NCBI RefSeq assembly: GCF_039710355.1 | Contig: NZ_JBDKWZ010000007.1 | Span: forward strand, 62,001-126,000 | Reading direction: 5' to 3' | DNA from: Rapidithrix thailandica | GTDB taxonomy: Bacteria > Bacteroidota > Bacteroidia > Cytophagales > Flammeovirgaceae | Length of the DNA stretch: 64,000 bases | Shown: in pieces, positions 53,422 through 62,286 of the stretch | Layout: each line of letters opens with the position of its first letter | Position numbering within the stretch: the first letter of the stretch is position 1 | The notes under the pieces: generated by a model | Seen by the model: only the letters and a program-made list of their open reading frames with translations | What the model was told of the DNA's origin: nothing | The model's database searches: none | Translations under genes and position numbers: made by a program

Positions 53422-54483
53422 TTACATCCCATCTTCGGGATATGCTTTCAAAGCCTTCAGTAAAGTTTTATTTTCTTCTTCACTGCCCACGGTAATCCGC
53501 AAATACCCCTCACAATTCAACACCGAAGAGCGGTCGCGGACAATCACCAATTTGCGGGTTAAATACGTATATATTTTTTTCGGTTCCTCAAATTTGGCCA
53601 TGATAAAGTTTGCATCCGAAGGCAAAATACTTTTCACCAAAGGAAGGGCCAACAGGGCTTTTTCCAGGTCCGATTTGTTTTGCAAAATATCTGCCACCAT
53701 TGCCTGCATTCCCTCACGGTTTTCCAAGGCTTTCAGGGCCAACTGTTGTGTAGCCTCATTTATATTGTAAGGCGGTTTGATTTTATTGACAATCCCGATC
53801 ACTTCTTTTGAAGCAAAGGCCATCCCCAAACGCAAACCTGCCAATCCCCAAGACTTCGACAAGGTCTGCAATACTACCAGGTTAGGATAGTGCTTTAAAG
53901 AGTGGACCCAACTCTGATGAGGGGAAAAGTCGATATAGGCTTCGTCTACCACCAACAAGCCGTCAAAATTATTCAAGAGTGTTTCAATACTCTCCCGGGA
54001 AAGCGTATTGCCCGTAGGGTTGTTAGGAGAACATACGAAGATCATCCGGGTATGCTCATCGATAGCGGCTAATACCTTCTCGGTTTGTATGGCAAACTCC
54101 TTGTTCAAAGGCACTTCCCGTATCGCCACACGGTTGATGTCCGCACTCACCTGGTACATGCCATAGGTAGGAGGCATGATCAACACATTATCTTCAAGGG
54201 GTTCGCAGAAGGCCCGGAACAAGAGATCGATGGCTTCATCACTACCATTACCGATAAAAATCTGCTCTACGCCCAACGCAGGTGTATGGCCCACAAGGGC
54301 ATGCTTAATCTTGCGTTGATAGGGATCCGGGTAGCGATGGAAATCCCCTCCTCCGGCCGAGCCGTAGGGGTTTTCATTGGCATCTAAAAAAACTCCTTCT
54401 GTACCTGTGTATTCGTCTCGAGCGGAAGAGTACGACTTGAGGCTCAATATATGCTTTCGCACAATCTTGTTTACATCAAACAT
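53422..54483 (-). CDS. hisC: Histidinol-phosphate aminotransferase
   Basis: 353 residues, usual length. Class I PLP aminotransferase: LDANENPYGS near the start, the GNGSDEAIDLLFRAFCEP phosphate loop, VCSPNNPTGNTLS, the DEAYIDF Asp, and Schiff-base Lys in LSKSWGLAGLRLG. It makes histidinol phosphate from imidazole-acetol phosphate in histidine synthesis. No other his genes are adjacent, so it is separated from an operon; a broader specificity for aromatic amino acids is possible. Confidence 0.94.
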   Translation of the reverse strand: MFDVNKIVRKHILSLKSYSSARDEYTGTEGVFLDANENPYGSAGGGDFHRYPDPYQRKIKHALVGHTPALGVEQIFIGNGSDEAIDLLFRAFCEPLEDNVLIMPPTYGMYQVSADINRVAIREVPLNKEFAIQTEKVLAAIDEHTRMIFVCSPNNPTGNTLSRESIETLLNNFDGLLVVDEAYIDFSPHQSWVHSLKHYPNLVVLQTLSKSWGLAGLRLGMAFASKEVIGIVNKIKPPYNINEATQQLALKALENREGMQAMVADILQNKSDLEKALLALPLVKSILPSDANFIMAKFEEPKKIYTYLTRKLVIVRDRSSVLNCEGYLRITVGSEEENKTLLKALKAYPEDGM

Positions 54484-54964
54484 TTTCGTAAATACTTAGA
54501 AAACTAACAATTGTTAATTGTTTATGTGCTCATTTCTTGGTTTGATTCCAAACAAATGCTACCTTCGCAGGCCCGTTTTCACAGGGTACTTTTGTTCTGC
54601 CCTTTCACAGGGTCATTTTTGTCAAAAGTTCGATCTGTTTTTCCATGTAGGAATCATAAATGCAATGTTAACGAAATCTGCGTAAAGCCTATATCTTAAA
54701 GGGGATAAGATTGTAAGATTTCAGGGCTCTCTTCCGTTTTTTATCGTTCTTCTCCTTGGAAAGAAAGCCGGAACTTCTGCGGAGAATATTGCAGGCATTT
54801 TTTTTGCCGTTAAAATTTGTTAAACATTTTAACCAGGGGCAACCCTAGAGTAATTTCACACATTAATATTAATAGAACAGTTTGATAAACCAAACTAACA
54901 TTTAATTATACAACTGACCAGCTTTGATTAACAATTCACACTTATCTACTAAAAGTCAATTAAC
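54484..54964. other. Long 5' region of the small T9SS gene with repeats and inverted repeats
   Basis: 481 bp between hisC and the T9SS gene. It contains an imperfect tandem repeat with unit GCCC-TTTCACAGGGT-TTTTGT (54571-54598, 54599-54624), then GTTAAAAT/ATTTTAAC (54809-54816, 54826-54833), a 12-bp palindrome ATTAATATTAAT (54862-54873) and AGTTTG/CAAACT (54879-54896). These may be regulator sites or leader structures. No exact -33/-7 promoter pair was seen. Confidence 0.5.
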
Positions 54965-55396
54965 ATGAGTAACATTAACATAAAAAAAGTCATCCCATTT
55001 CTAGCCAAACTGCTACTAACCTTCATTATTCTGGGAAATGCAAACTTGTTATTTTCTATGAATAATGCCAAAGGACAGACTAATAATATTGTTCCTAAGG
55101 TTCAATTTATGGATAAGCATGATGAGGATGAAAACAACTTTTCCGTAAACGTTGTACAAATAGATGAGGGGAAAGAAATTAAAGTAGAGCTTTCCGGCTT
55201 GAAAAATAAAAATGTAGAGTTGGCCCTTTACAATACGATCGGAAACGTTGTCTTTAAAGACAAACTCAGGGCACAATCTAACTTTACTTCTTTAAATATT
55301 ACGCCAAACGAGCACTTGACCAAAGGACTGTATTTTTTGTCTGTTGTCACTGGCAATAAAAAAATAACCAAAAAGCTCATTTTAAAACATTTCTAA
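54965..55396 (+). CDS. Small secreted protein consisting almost only of a T9SS type A sorting domain
   Basis: 143 residues. Hydrophobic signal region at about 10-30 (FLAKLLLTFIILGNANLLFS), a short acidic linker (about 45-65), then the sorting domain (about 65-143): VELSGLKNKNVELALYNTIGNVVF ... LTKGLYFLSVVTGNKKITKKLILKHF, the usual KGLYFL and KxLIL ends. There is practically no cargo, so the mature protein would be about 35-45 residues plus the CTD. It could be a small surface factor or a decayed gene. Followed at once by repeat copy 4. Confidence 0.75.
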   Translation: MSNINIKKVIPFLAKLLLTFIILGNANLLFSMNNAKGQTNNIVPKVQFMDKHDEDENNFSVNVVQIDEGKEIKVELSGLKNKNVELALYNTIGNVVFKDKLRAQSNFTSLNITPNEHLTKGLYFLSVVTGNKKITKKLILKHF

Positions 55397-55424
55397 ATGG
55401 TTTGATCATTTACTTTCTTATATA

Positions 55425-55489
55425 GAAGTGAATTAAACTTTTTCTTTTTCCTGAAAAATGTTTCAAAAACGATAAGTTGAAACCACTTC
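55425..55489 (+). repeat. Interspersed MITE-like repeat, copy 4 (65-bp internal deletion derivative)
   Basis: The first 46 bases match the left end of the full copies (to TTTCAAAAACG) and the last 19 match the right end (ATAAGTTGAAACCACTTC); the middle 100 bp, with the hairpin, are missing. Keeping both ends while losing the core is the usual pattern of a non-autonomous element. Confidence 0.8.
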
Positions 55490-55501
55490 ATTGTATATAC
55501 C

Positions 55502-55544
55502 GAACCCCCTCTCAAAATACGCATTGAGAGGGGGTTCTTGTTTT
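55502..55544 (+). terminator. Terminator downstream of the small T9SS gene
   Basis: GAACCCCCTCTCAA (55502-55515) pairs with TTGAGAGGGGGTTC (55524-55537), 14-bp perfect stem, 8-nt loop, followed by TTGTTTT. The repeat copy lies between it and the stop codon. Confidence 0.85.
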
Positions 55545-55803
55545 ACGTTCCTTTGATCTTATGATTCGTTTACACAGAAGGTTTGAGATGACATCAGGTA
55601 ATTGTCATGTTTATGATTTTCCCCTCATGAGTTATGTAAAAAATGCTCCCACCAGCCAAGCATACTGAACTCCAGCCAAATTCATGAGAAAACCACAATA
55701 TCTTCGATTTCAGTATAATCACTCATAAAGTACGTCTTATGGGTTTCACTATTGGGTAATATAAGGCTTACTTCTATCTGAAACACTCCGTTACTTAAAA
55801 CAC

Positions 55804-55843
55804 AAAAGCGGCAAGTAAATCAGAAACTTACTTGCCGCTTTTT
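55804..55843. terminator. Bidirectional terminator after the MltD-like gene
   Basis: AAAAGCGGCAAGTAA (55804-55818) pairs with TTACTTGCCGCTTTT, 15 bp perfect with a 9-nt loop and A/T flanks. It ends the minus-strand gene whose stop is at 55867. Confidence 0.85.
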
Positions 55844-55866
55844 ATCGTTTTTAGAGTCATTTTCGC

Positions 55867-57378
55867 TTATCCCCCAATCCTTAATCTCTGACCGGGTTTC
55901 AGTTTGCTGGAACTCAACTTATTCATTTGTTTAATCTTCTCCACTGTCAGTCCTTTAAACTTATTGGCAATATCCCATAAAGTATCGCCTGACTGTACTA
56001 CATATACCTGACCGCTTCCTAAAACCAATTTGGGGGTTACAGGTTTTGGAGTTTGTGAGGCCGAAGATTTGCTTTGTGTTCTTTGGGGAGGGGTAGCACC
56101 AGCAGAGTATATCACCAATTTCTGCCCGGGATAAATCCGGTTGTGATAAAGATTGTTCCAAACCCGAAGTTTGGACAGGCTGACACGGTTTCGCTGAGCA
56201 ATCAGCCCCAAAGATTCTCCGCTTCTCACCACATGGTAGTATTTTTCACCTTTTCCTTTCACCGCTACCAATTTCCCATCGTATTTCGATGCTTCCAGAA
56301 TTTCTTTGGAGTTGTTTAAAAAATGATCCAATCGCATACTTGGAATTCTCAACTTAAAATTTTCCACACCTTTGGGAATATAGCCAAACCGAAGGGCCGG
56401 GTTCAAAGTTTTTAAATCTTCATAACACACATTCATTTCTTTGGCCAACTTTCCCAGATCGACTGCTTGGCTTATATATACGGCTTCGGAAGGAATCTCA
56501 TAATTAGGAAACTCTTGTATTAAATTATGCACTTCCGCATAATTTAATACGTACATCATGGCTACGAATTGAGGCAAATAGGAGCGGGTTTCCCGGGGTA
56601 ATTTATGATAGATGTCCCAAAAGTGTTTTTTCCCGGATCTCCGTTGCGCCTTCCGGACATTTCCCGGTCCACAGTTGTAAGCAGCAATGGCAAGTTCCCA
56701 ATCACCAAACATTTTGTACAGCGACCTCAAGTATTTAGCGGCTGCGTGAGTCGCTTTCTCCGGATCCATCCGTTCATCCATGTAGAAATTTTGCTTCAAC
56801 CCAAACTGTCGCCCCGTATAAGGCATGAACTGCCACAAGCCTAAAGCCCCTACACGAGAACGTGCGGTAGGTTTTAAAGCAGATTCAATAATAGAAAGGT
56901 ATTTCAGTTCATCCGGCATCCCATGTTCAGCCAATACTTTTTCAAACATCGGGAAGTAAATATTTTTCCGTTGCATAATGGTCAGGGTGTATTCTCTTCT
57001 TCTCACGGAAAAATAATCAATAAACAATCGTACCCGCTCATGAAAATTCAGAGGTATCCGGTTTTGAAGACAAGAAAGGCGATCTTGGACTAACTCATCA
57101 GAAACGGAAGGAATATAATCGTATTCCTGAATAATATTCTCTATTGAAATGGCAGAGGTGGTGTCAAAACTCAATTGGTATACTTCCTCTTCTTGAGCTG
57201 CAGTGGCCGCCACTACTTCTTCTTCCAAGTCGCCCAAAAAAAGATGGTAATCGGGGGGGAATTCAACGGTGAACGTACTATCTATCTCTGTTTGGGATTG
57301 TTGGGCCTTTGTTGAAAAGCTGCCCAGAAAACACAGCCCCGTCCACAAGACCAATAAGGGATAATTGTTTAGCGACAT
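55867..57378 (-). CDS. Membrane-bound lytic transglycosylase (MltD-like) with LysM domains
   Basis: 503 residues. Signal peptide at 1-25 (STKAQ). The transglycosylase domain (about 140-290) has the catalytic Glu in YLSIIESALKPTARS, GALGLWQFMPYTGRQFGL and AAYNCGPGNVRKAQ. Then a region of about 90 residues, followed by two LysM domains (about 377-422 and 458-503) that bind peptidoglycan. It cuts the glycan strand to anhydromuropeptides at the outer membrane or periplasm. I see no lipobox, so it seems to be soluble. Ends with the terminator at 55804-55843. Confidence 0.93.
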   Translation of the reverse strand: MSLNNYPLLVLWTGLCFLGSFSTKAQQSQTEIDSTFTVEFPPDYHLFLGDLEEEVVAATAAQEEEVYQLSFDTTSAISIENIIQEYDYIPSVSDELVQDRLSCLQNRIPLNFHERVRLFIDYFSVRRREYTLTIMQRKNIYFPMFEKVLAEHGMPDELKYLSIIESALKPTARSRVGALGLWQFMPYTGRQFGLKQNFYMDERMDPEKATHAAAKYLRSLYKMFGDWELAIAAYNCGPGNVRKAQRRSGKKHFWDIYHKLPRETRSYLPQFVAMMYVLNYAEVHNLIQEFPNYEIPSEAVYISQAVDLGKLAKEMNVCYEDLKTLNPALRFGYIPKGVENFKLRIPSMRLDHFLNNSKEILEASKYDGKLVAVKGKGEKYYHVVRSGESLGLIAQRNRVSLSKLRVWNNLYHNRIYPGQKLVIYSAGATPPQRTQSKSSASQTPKPVTPKLVLGSGQVYVVQSGDTLWDIANKFKGLTVEKIKQMNKLSSSKLKPGQRLRIGG

Positions 57379-57803
57379 AATAGTATCTGGTTTTGACCTA
57401 ATGATAAATTGATGGGGTACTTCCTCTCGCTTTCTTCTAGTTTGTTAAAGTAGCAAAACATGTAATGTACGGAAATATTTTACTATGCAAATAATACTAC
57501 ATTGAAATTACGAAACCAACTGCAATATTTGCTCCAAAACCCTCCGAATATTACAAGACATAAGTGGTGTTTCTTAAACCCCAATGCTTGTATTTGGGTT
57601 CTTGGCTTTCTACTGCCGGGCAGTAATCAAACGCCAAAAACTATTAAATAACATCTTGATTTAGAATATCTTACAATAATCTCTTAACAAAACTTAACTC
57701 CGAAAGAGTACACTCCCTCTTGAGCTTAGAAAGACTTTATACAAAAAACAAAAGCGGCTATTTCTCAAGAGGGAAAACTTAACTATTTCTCCGGCCGGAT
57801 ATT
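57379..57803. other. Intergenic region between gatA and the MltD-like gene
   Basis: 425 bp. It contains a perfect 11-bp inverted repeat TCCCTCTTGAG (57714-57724) / CTCAAGAGGGA (57764-57774) with a 39-bp loop that ends about 30 bp after the gatA stop, perhaps its terminator. The promoter of the minus-strand MltD-like gene should be in the left part; no exact boxes were found. Confidence 0.5.
57714..57774 (-). terminator. Inverted repeat downstream of gatA
   Basis: 11-bp perfect arms with a long 39-nt loop rich in A; not a typical rho-independent form. It could end the gatA transcript or be a protein site. Confidence 0.35.
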
Positions 57804-59216
57804 CTATAATAAATACTTGGCAAAAGCCAACAATTTATCTTCATTGAAAGCGTTGGCCATAATTTGTAAACCGATGGGCAAGCCTGTTTCTGAGGTACCA
57901 TTTGGAATGGAAATGGCCGGTATACCGGATACCGAAGCCTGAACGGTAAACAAATCCGCTAAATAATACTCAATTAAATTCTCCTCACCGTATTTCCCAA
58001 TCTCAAAAGGAGGAGTGGGCGCAGTGGGTAAAATCAAAAAATCCAACTCCTTGAACAAGGCTTTGGTTTGTTCGGCAATCAGCCTGCGCACTTTCTGGGC
58101 TTTGGTAAAATAGGCATCGTAGTAACTGGCACTTAAGACAAAGGTTCCCAGCATAATTCTCCGTTGCACTTCCGCTCCGAAACCTTCCGAGCGCGTTCTT
58201 TTGTACATTGTTTCCAGGTCGGTTGCTTCTGGGGTCCGGTAGCCGAATTTTACCCCATCGTACCGCTCCAGATTGGTACTTGCCTCAGCTGTGGTAAGGA
58301 TATAATAGGTTGGTAACACATATTCCAACAATGGAAAAGTAACTTCCTTCACCTCATGCCCTGCCTGTTTCAAAAACTCAATCCGATCCAGGGTTTTCTG
58401 TTTTACTTCCGAATCAATTCCCTCACTTTCAATAGTCTCTTTGATATAACCGACCTTTAACGGCCTTTCCAAAGACAGTTTTTGTGCATAAGCCGGCACT
58501 TCTCTTTGAGAGACCGTACTGTCGAATTCATCCTGCCCGGCCATCACTTCCAACAAAAGTGCGGCTTCTTCCACCGTATGGCTTAAAATTCCGATGGTAT
58601 CAAAGGAAGAAGCATAAGCGATTAAGCCCCAACGGGAAATGCGTGAGTAGGTAGGCTTGAGCCCAACTACCCCACAAAAAGAAGCGGGTTGCCTCACGGA
58701 GCCACCGGTATCCGAACCTAAAGAGGCATGACATAGCCCGACTGCCACTGCGGCAGCAGATGCCCCGGAAGACCCTCCGGGTACTTTGGTTTCATCTACG
58801 GGATTGAGCGTGGGGCCGAACGAAGAATTTTCATTAGACGAACCCATAGCAAATTCATCGCAGTTTTGCCGGCCGATAATAATGACATCTTCATCCAACA
58901 AGCGCTGTACGGCAGTCGCAGTAAACTGCGCTTCAAAACCGTTTAAAATTTGACTGGCGGCTTGTAATGGATGCCCTTGATAACACAAGACATCTTTGAT
59001 ACCCAGCACCATTCCGGCTAAGCGGCCTTGAGTACCGTCGGCAATTTTTTGATCAATCGCTTCGGCTCGCTCCAACGCCTCCTGTTGGTATACTTCTAAA
59101 AAGATATTGAGATGTTTCTTTTGCTCGATGTTCCGGAGAAAATACTCCACTACCTCTCTGCAGCTAAGTTCCCCATTTAAAACTGCAGCTTGTGTTTTTT
59201 GAAATGAAGAATACAA
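57804..59216 (-). CDS. gatA: Asp-tRNA(Asn)/Glu-tRNA(Gln) amidotransferase subunit A
   Basis: 470 residues, usual length. Amidase signature: Lys in GIKDVLCYQG, GGSSGASAAAVAVGLCHASLGSDTGGSVRQPASFCG with the Ser-cisSer pair, and the nucleophile Ser in DTGGS. It makes ammonia from Gln for the transamidation of misacylated Glu-tRNA(Gln) (or Asp-tRNA(Asn)) with GatB and GatC, which are not adjacent in this window. Start ATG at 59216. tatA lies upstream on the same strand, separated by a terminator-like hairpin. Confidence 0.95.
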   Translation of the reverse strand: MYSSFQKTQAAVLNGELSCREVVEYFLRNIEQKKHLNIFLEVYQQEALERAEAIDQKIADGTQGRLAGMVLGIKDVLCYQGHPLQAASQILNGFEAQFTATAVQRLLDEDVIIIGRQNCDEFAMGSSNENSSFGPTLNPVDETKVPGGSSGASAAAVAVGLCHASLGSDTGGSVRQPASFCGVVGLKPTYSRISRWGLIAYASSFDTIGILSHTVEEAALLLEVMAGQDEFDSTVSQREVPAYAQKLSLERPLKVGYIKETIESEGIDSEVKQKTLDRIEFLKQAGHEVKEVTFPLLEYVLPTYYILTTAEASTNLERYDGVKFGYRTPEATDLETMYKRTRSEGFGAEVQRRIMLGTFVLSASYYDAYFTKAQKVRRLIAEQTKALFKELDFLILPTAPTPPFEIGKYGEENLIEYYLADLFTVQASVSGIPAISIPNGTSETGLPIGLQIMANAFNEDKLLAFAKYLL

Positions 59217-59298
59217 GACTGGCCCTTGGTTTTAGGTGGTAGATTATTTTTTAGCGTACTGGTCCATTACTCCTGCGGAAAAAAATACCTCTCTCCGC

Positions 59299-59330
59299 CT
59301 GGCAATGCATTGACAATCCTGTATTGCCAG
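59299..59330 (-). terminator. Terminator of tatA
   Basis: CTGGCAAT (59299-59306) pairs with ATTGCCAG (59323-59330). On the minus strand it is followed a few bases later by a T-rich stretch (TATTTTTTT). It separates tatA from gatA. Confidence 0.65.
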
Positions 59331-59375
59331 ACGGGATATATTTTTCAACCGTAAGAAATAATTCCAGCCAGTTGT

Positions 59376-59600
59376 TTATTTATTTACAGAAGAACCTGTT
59401 TTCTTTTGATCCTCTGTACTTTCTTCAATCTCATTTTTGATTTCTTTGGTAGCATCTTTAAATTCTCTGATACCTCTACCCAATCCTCTGGCCAATTCAG
59501 GAATTTTCTTTGCTCCGAATAACAATACAACCACTAGTCCAATCAGTAACCATTCCCAGCCACCTGGCATTCCGAACAATAAGACATTCAACATATTCAT
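59376..59600 (-). CDS. tatA: Twin-arginine translocase subunit TatA/TatE
   Basis: 74 residues. One N-terminal membrane helix (WEWLLIGLVVVLLFGAKKIPEL), then the typical FGAKKIPELARGLGRGIREFK amphipathic helix and a charged tail. It forms the channel part of the Tat system for folded proteins. tatC is not in the window. Starts at ATG 59600 (MNMLNV); the second ATG (59594) is equally possible. Confidence 0.93.
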   Translation of the reverse strand: MNMLNVLLFGMPGGWEWLLIGLVVVLLFGAKKIPELARGLGRGIREFKDATKEIKNEIEESTEDQKKTGSSVNK

Positions 59601-60012
59601 ATTTTTCCGTTTTAATGATTTCTCAAAAATACAAAATTATAGCAAGTAATTCATGGCCTGACCCTACTTATAGATATCCCTTTCAACATTTATCAAACAA
59701 TTCACTTCAGGAATATTTCTATCATAACCCTATGAAATGCTGCCAACCGAGTTATCAGGTTTTGAATACTTTACATGCAAAAGTATATGGAAAGCACAAT
59801 AAACCTGGCCGAATATCCAGATAATTTTATGAAATAAAAAAGGAAATTTGAAAGATATTCACCTTCAGGAGGCAATGGGTATTTGAGGTTTTTACTTGGC
59901 AAAGCCTATACTCAGAATGTATAAAAGCATTATCACCCGTTTTGGCTCCCCAATGTACGGGACTCTCCGAAGGTGGCTTCTGCAAGCAGTTTGTAAACTA
60001 GGTTTGGCTACA
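59601..60012. other. Intergenic region between tatA and the VanX-fusion gene
   Basis: 412 bp between two minus-strand genes. Near tatA there are CAAAAATA (59624-59631) and CAAAATTA (59632-59639), which are -7-like TAnnTTTG boxes on the minus strand without a well-spaced -33 box. A plus-strand ORF here (to 59824) looks spurious. Nothing else was recognised. Confidence 0.45.
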
Positions 60013-62286
60013 CTATCCGGCATTTTTTTCAAGTTCTTCAAAGCGAAGGTTTAAGATCGGGTACTTTTTCCATTGGTAATAATCAAAATGCCACCATTCG
60101 TTTTTAATACTCACAAAGCCATAGGCAGTCATCACTTGCCGTAATAAATCCCGGTGCCAACGTTGCTGTTCGGTTCCTCCGGGATAAAGTGCATAAGCCC
60201 GTATCGAAAACTCATCATAACCACTCACCATTTCCACCGGTTTCCCCGATTTTAAATCGTATAGAGACAAATCCACCGCACAGCCCCGGTTATGCCTGGA
60301 TCCCTTGGCCGGATTGGCAAGGTACCTCCGGTGCACCGGGGCAGCACCTTCCCAAAACATCTTGGTGACATACCAAGGCCGGTAGGCATCGTGAATCAAT
60401 AAGCCCAAGCCTTGGCGCTCTAACACTTTGGCTACCTTGGCCAAAGCTTGTACGGCCGGACGTTGTAAAAAGGCTCTTTCGAGAGTGTAAAAAGGCACTC
60501 CCATAAAGTTATTGGATTTGCTATAACGAATGTCGTACTTCACATTGGGAATTACTTTGCTTAACTCCACTAATTCGGGCTCCCGGAAGGAACCGGCTTC
60601 CTCCGGAGGGAGAGCATTGAAGGCTATTTCCCGGATTTCCGATAGCGGTTTGCTTAACGCAATTTTGAAATACTTCGCCTCTTGCAATCCTTTATTTCTT
60701 TTGGAAAGAACTACTTCGCCAAGGCGTATGGCTTCTACCCCTCCTTTGGAATTTTTAGTAAAAGAGAGGGTCCAATCATGCTCTTTGATTAAAAATGCAT
60801 CCTCGTTCAACTTCTGTAGTGGAAACAGATGAAAATGATCGATCAATGCATAGAGTTGCCCGTTTTTTTCCAGTATTCTCCAATATGGCTGTTTCGTACC
60901 GTATTCTCCTATCAAATGCTTCCATTCCCCGGGTACCTTTTCCGGCCTCCGGGGCGGTACTCTTATCCAACTTTCCCCATTCGATTGGAGTGTATCTTTA
61001 TTCAATAGAAAAAAGCGCTCGCCAAAGGCCAACCTTCCATCCACTATCAACGAATCCCCTGACTGGCGCAACTCTACTCTTCGATTATTTTTCCAAACAA
61101 ACCACTTTCTGTAAAAACGCTCCAGGGAAAGCACCTCCGCCCCCTGTTGGAACCGGCCCTGCACAAGCCGTATTTTTTCTCGGTTAACCGGCAAACTTCT
61201 CGGATAGGCCGTCATGGCTTGGCCCGCTTCCAAGCGCTGCATCTGGGTAAAAACATAATCCGCCACTTTGGCCATGGCGCCTTCGCTTCCCTCTAAGGAA
61301 GAGAGTAATACGATGCCCCATTGTTGGACCGGGTGAAACCGGTAAAATGAAGTATACCCGCTTCCCGAACTTTGCCAAATGGAGGTGTCAGAAACGGGAA
61401 ACATAACCTGCCAAAACGGGTTCTCTGAAAATGCGGGCAAAAGTATTTGTAAACAACGCGCCCAACTTTGCACATCCGTACAGAGCTCATGGGGGAGTCC
61501 CAGTGTTGCTTCAGGTACCGGTAGCGAAACATTTCTACCTTCATAAGTCCAAAAGGATCCGGGCAATACATGCTTGCGGATGGAATCGGAAACTTCGGTA
61601 AAAAGATTGGCTATGTTGTGTTTATGAGCAAACTCTACAAGCAACGCAGTATATTTCTTTCGGTAAAGTTTTTCTAATAAGTAACCTAGCACAAAAAAGT
61701 CTGTTTCCTGCCATGAGGTTTCGGACACTTTCCCGGAAAAATCCAGGCTTTTAACAGCCGTTTCCAAAGAATTCGGGGGAGAGCTGTAGCGGTTCCCTTC
61801 CGGCAATAGGATGGCAATTCCCGAGTCTGGCTGTATCAAGTGACGGATTTTCAATGAAGTCGTAGGCACCACTTCCGGAAGGTAGAGATTTACCGGATCA
61901 TTCATTGACAACTTCCCGGCTTTCACTGCTTCGTGGAGTAAATGAGCTGTTAACAAATAGGCCTGCTCTCCCATCTGATAGTAGGCTTGCTGCGGAAGAG
62001 CTTCACTCCCTTTGTCTTTGCTCCAGGTAAAGCCTGTGTGCCAGGCCACTTTTTCCCGATCTAACAGTGCTACTGACAAGGAGGGTAATTGTTGGGTTTG
62101 GCATTCGTAACGAACGGCTGCTTTAAGGCTATCTATCAATGCAGAAAAATCAGGTAATGCAATGGGCTTATGAATTTTGATTTCTGAAGCCTGCACATTT
62201 ACTACATTGTCTTTTTGAACTTCTTCGGAAGTGCCGCACCCTCCTACAATTAAGGAGATAAACAGTATCGCCTGGATGAATTTCAT
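60013..62286 (-). CDS. Lipoprotein: degenerate beta-lactamase-like domain fused to a VanX-type D-Ala-D-Ala dipeptidase
   Basis: 757 residues from the Met at 62286 (MKFIQAILF); the ORF opens at 62325 but the lipoprotein signal (lipobox LIVGGC, Cys about 17) begins here. Residues about 45-370 have the class C beta-lactamase fold pattern (LSVALLDREKVAWHTGFTW), but the SxxK place reads GEQAY, YxN becomes ETD-like, and the KTG/HTG box SGSG: all three catalytic motifs are lost. A middle domain (about 375-540) follows. The C-terminal M15D dipeptidase (about 555-750) is intact: SRHNRGCAVDLSLYD (zinc His, Asp) and EWWHFDY (Glu, His). It would split D-Ala-D-Ala outside the cytoplasm. Confidence 0.85.
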   Translation of the reverse strand: MKFIQAILFISLIVGGCGTSEEVQKDNVVNVQASEIKIHKPIALPDFSALIDSLKAAVRYECQTQQLPSLSVALLDREKVAWHTGFTWSKDKGSEALPQQAYYQMGEQAYLLTAHLLHEAVKAGKLSMNDPVNLYLPEVVPTTSLKIRHLIQPDSGIAILLPEGNRYSSPPNSLETAVKSLDFSGKVSETSWQETDFFVLGYLLEKLYRKKYTALLVEFAHKHNIANLFTEVSDSIRKHVLPGSFWTYEGRNVSLPVPEATLGLPHELCTDVQSWARCLQILLPAFSENPFWQVMFPVSDTSIWQSSGSGYTSFYRFHPVQQWGIVLLSSLEGSEGAMAKVADYVFTQMQRLEAGQAMTAYPRSLPVNREKIRLVQGRFQQGAEVLSLERFYRKWFVWKNNRRVELRQSGDSLIVDGRLAFGERFFLLNKDTLQSNGESWIRVPPRRPEKVPGEWKHLIGEYGTKQPYWRILEKNGQLYALIDHFHLFPLQKLNEDAFLIKEHDWTLSFTKNSKGGVEAIRLGEVVLSKRNKGLQEAKYFKIALSKPLSEIREIAFNALPPEEAGSFREPELVELSKVIPNVKYDIRYSKSNNFMGVPFYTLERAFLQRPAVQALAKVAKVLERQGLGLLIHDAYRPWYVTKMFWEGAAPVHRRYLANPAKGSRHNRGCAVDLSLYDLKSGKPVEMVSGYDEFSIRAYALYPGGTEQQRWHRDLLRQVMTAYGFVSIKNEWWHFDYYQWKKYPILNLRFEELEKNAG

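Larger units (their letters stand above)
55397..55866. other. Intergenic region with repeat copy 4 and two terminators
   Basis: 470 bp between the small T9SS gene and the MltD-like gene (converging). It holds repeat copy 4 (55425-55489), a terminator at 55502-55544 and another at 55804-55843; the middle (55545-55803) shows no gene or RNA. Confidence 0.6.

Noticed and set aside
59510..59824. 104-codon plus-strand ORF after tatA
   Set aside because: Overlaps tatA antisense, polar low-quality sequence, no start signal and no family features.
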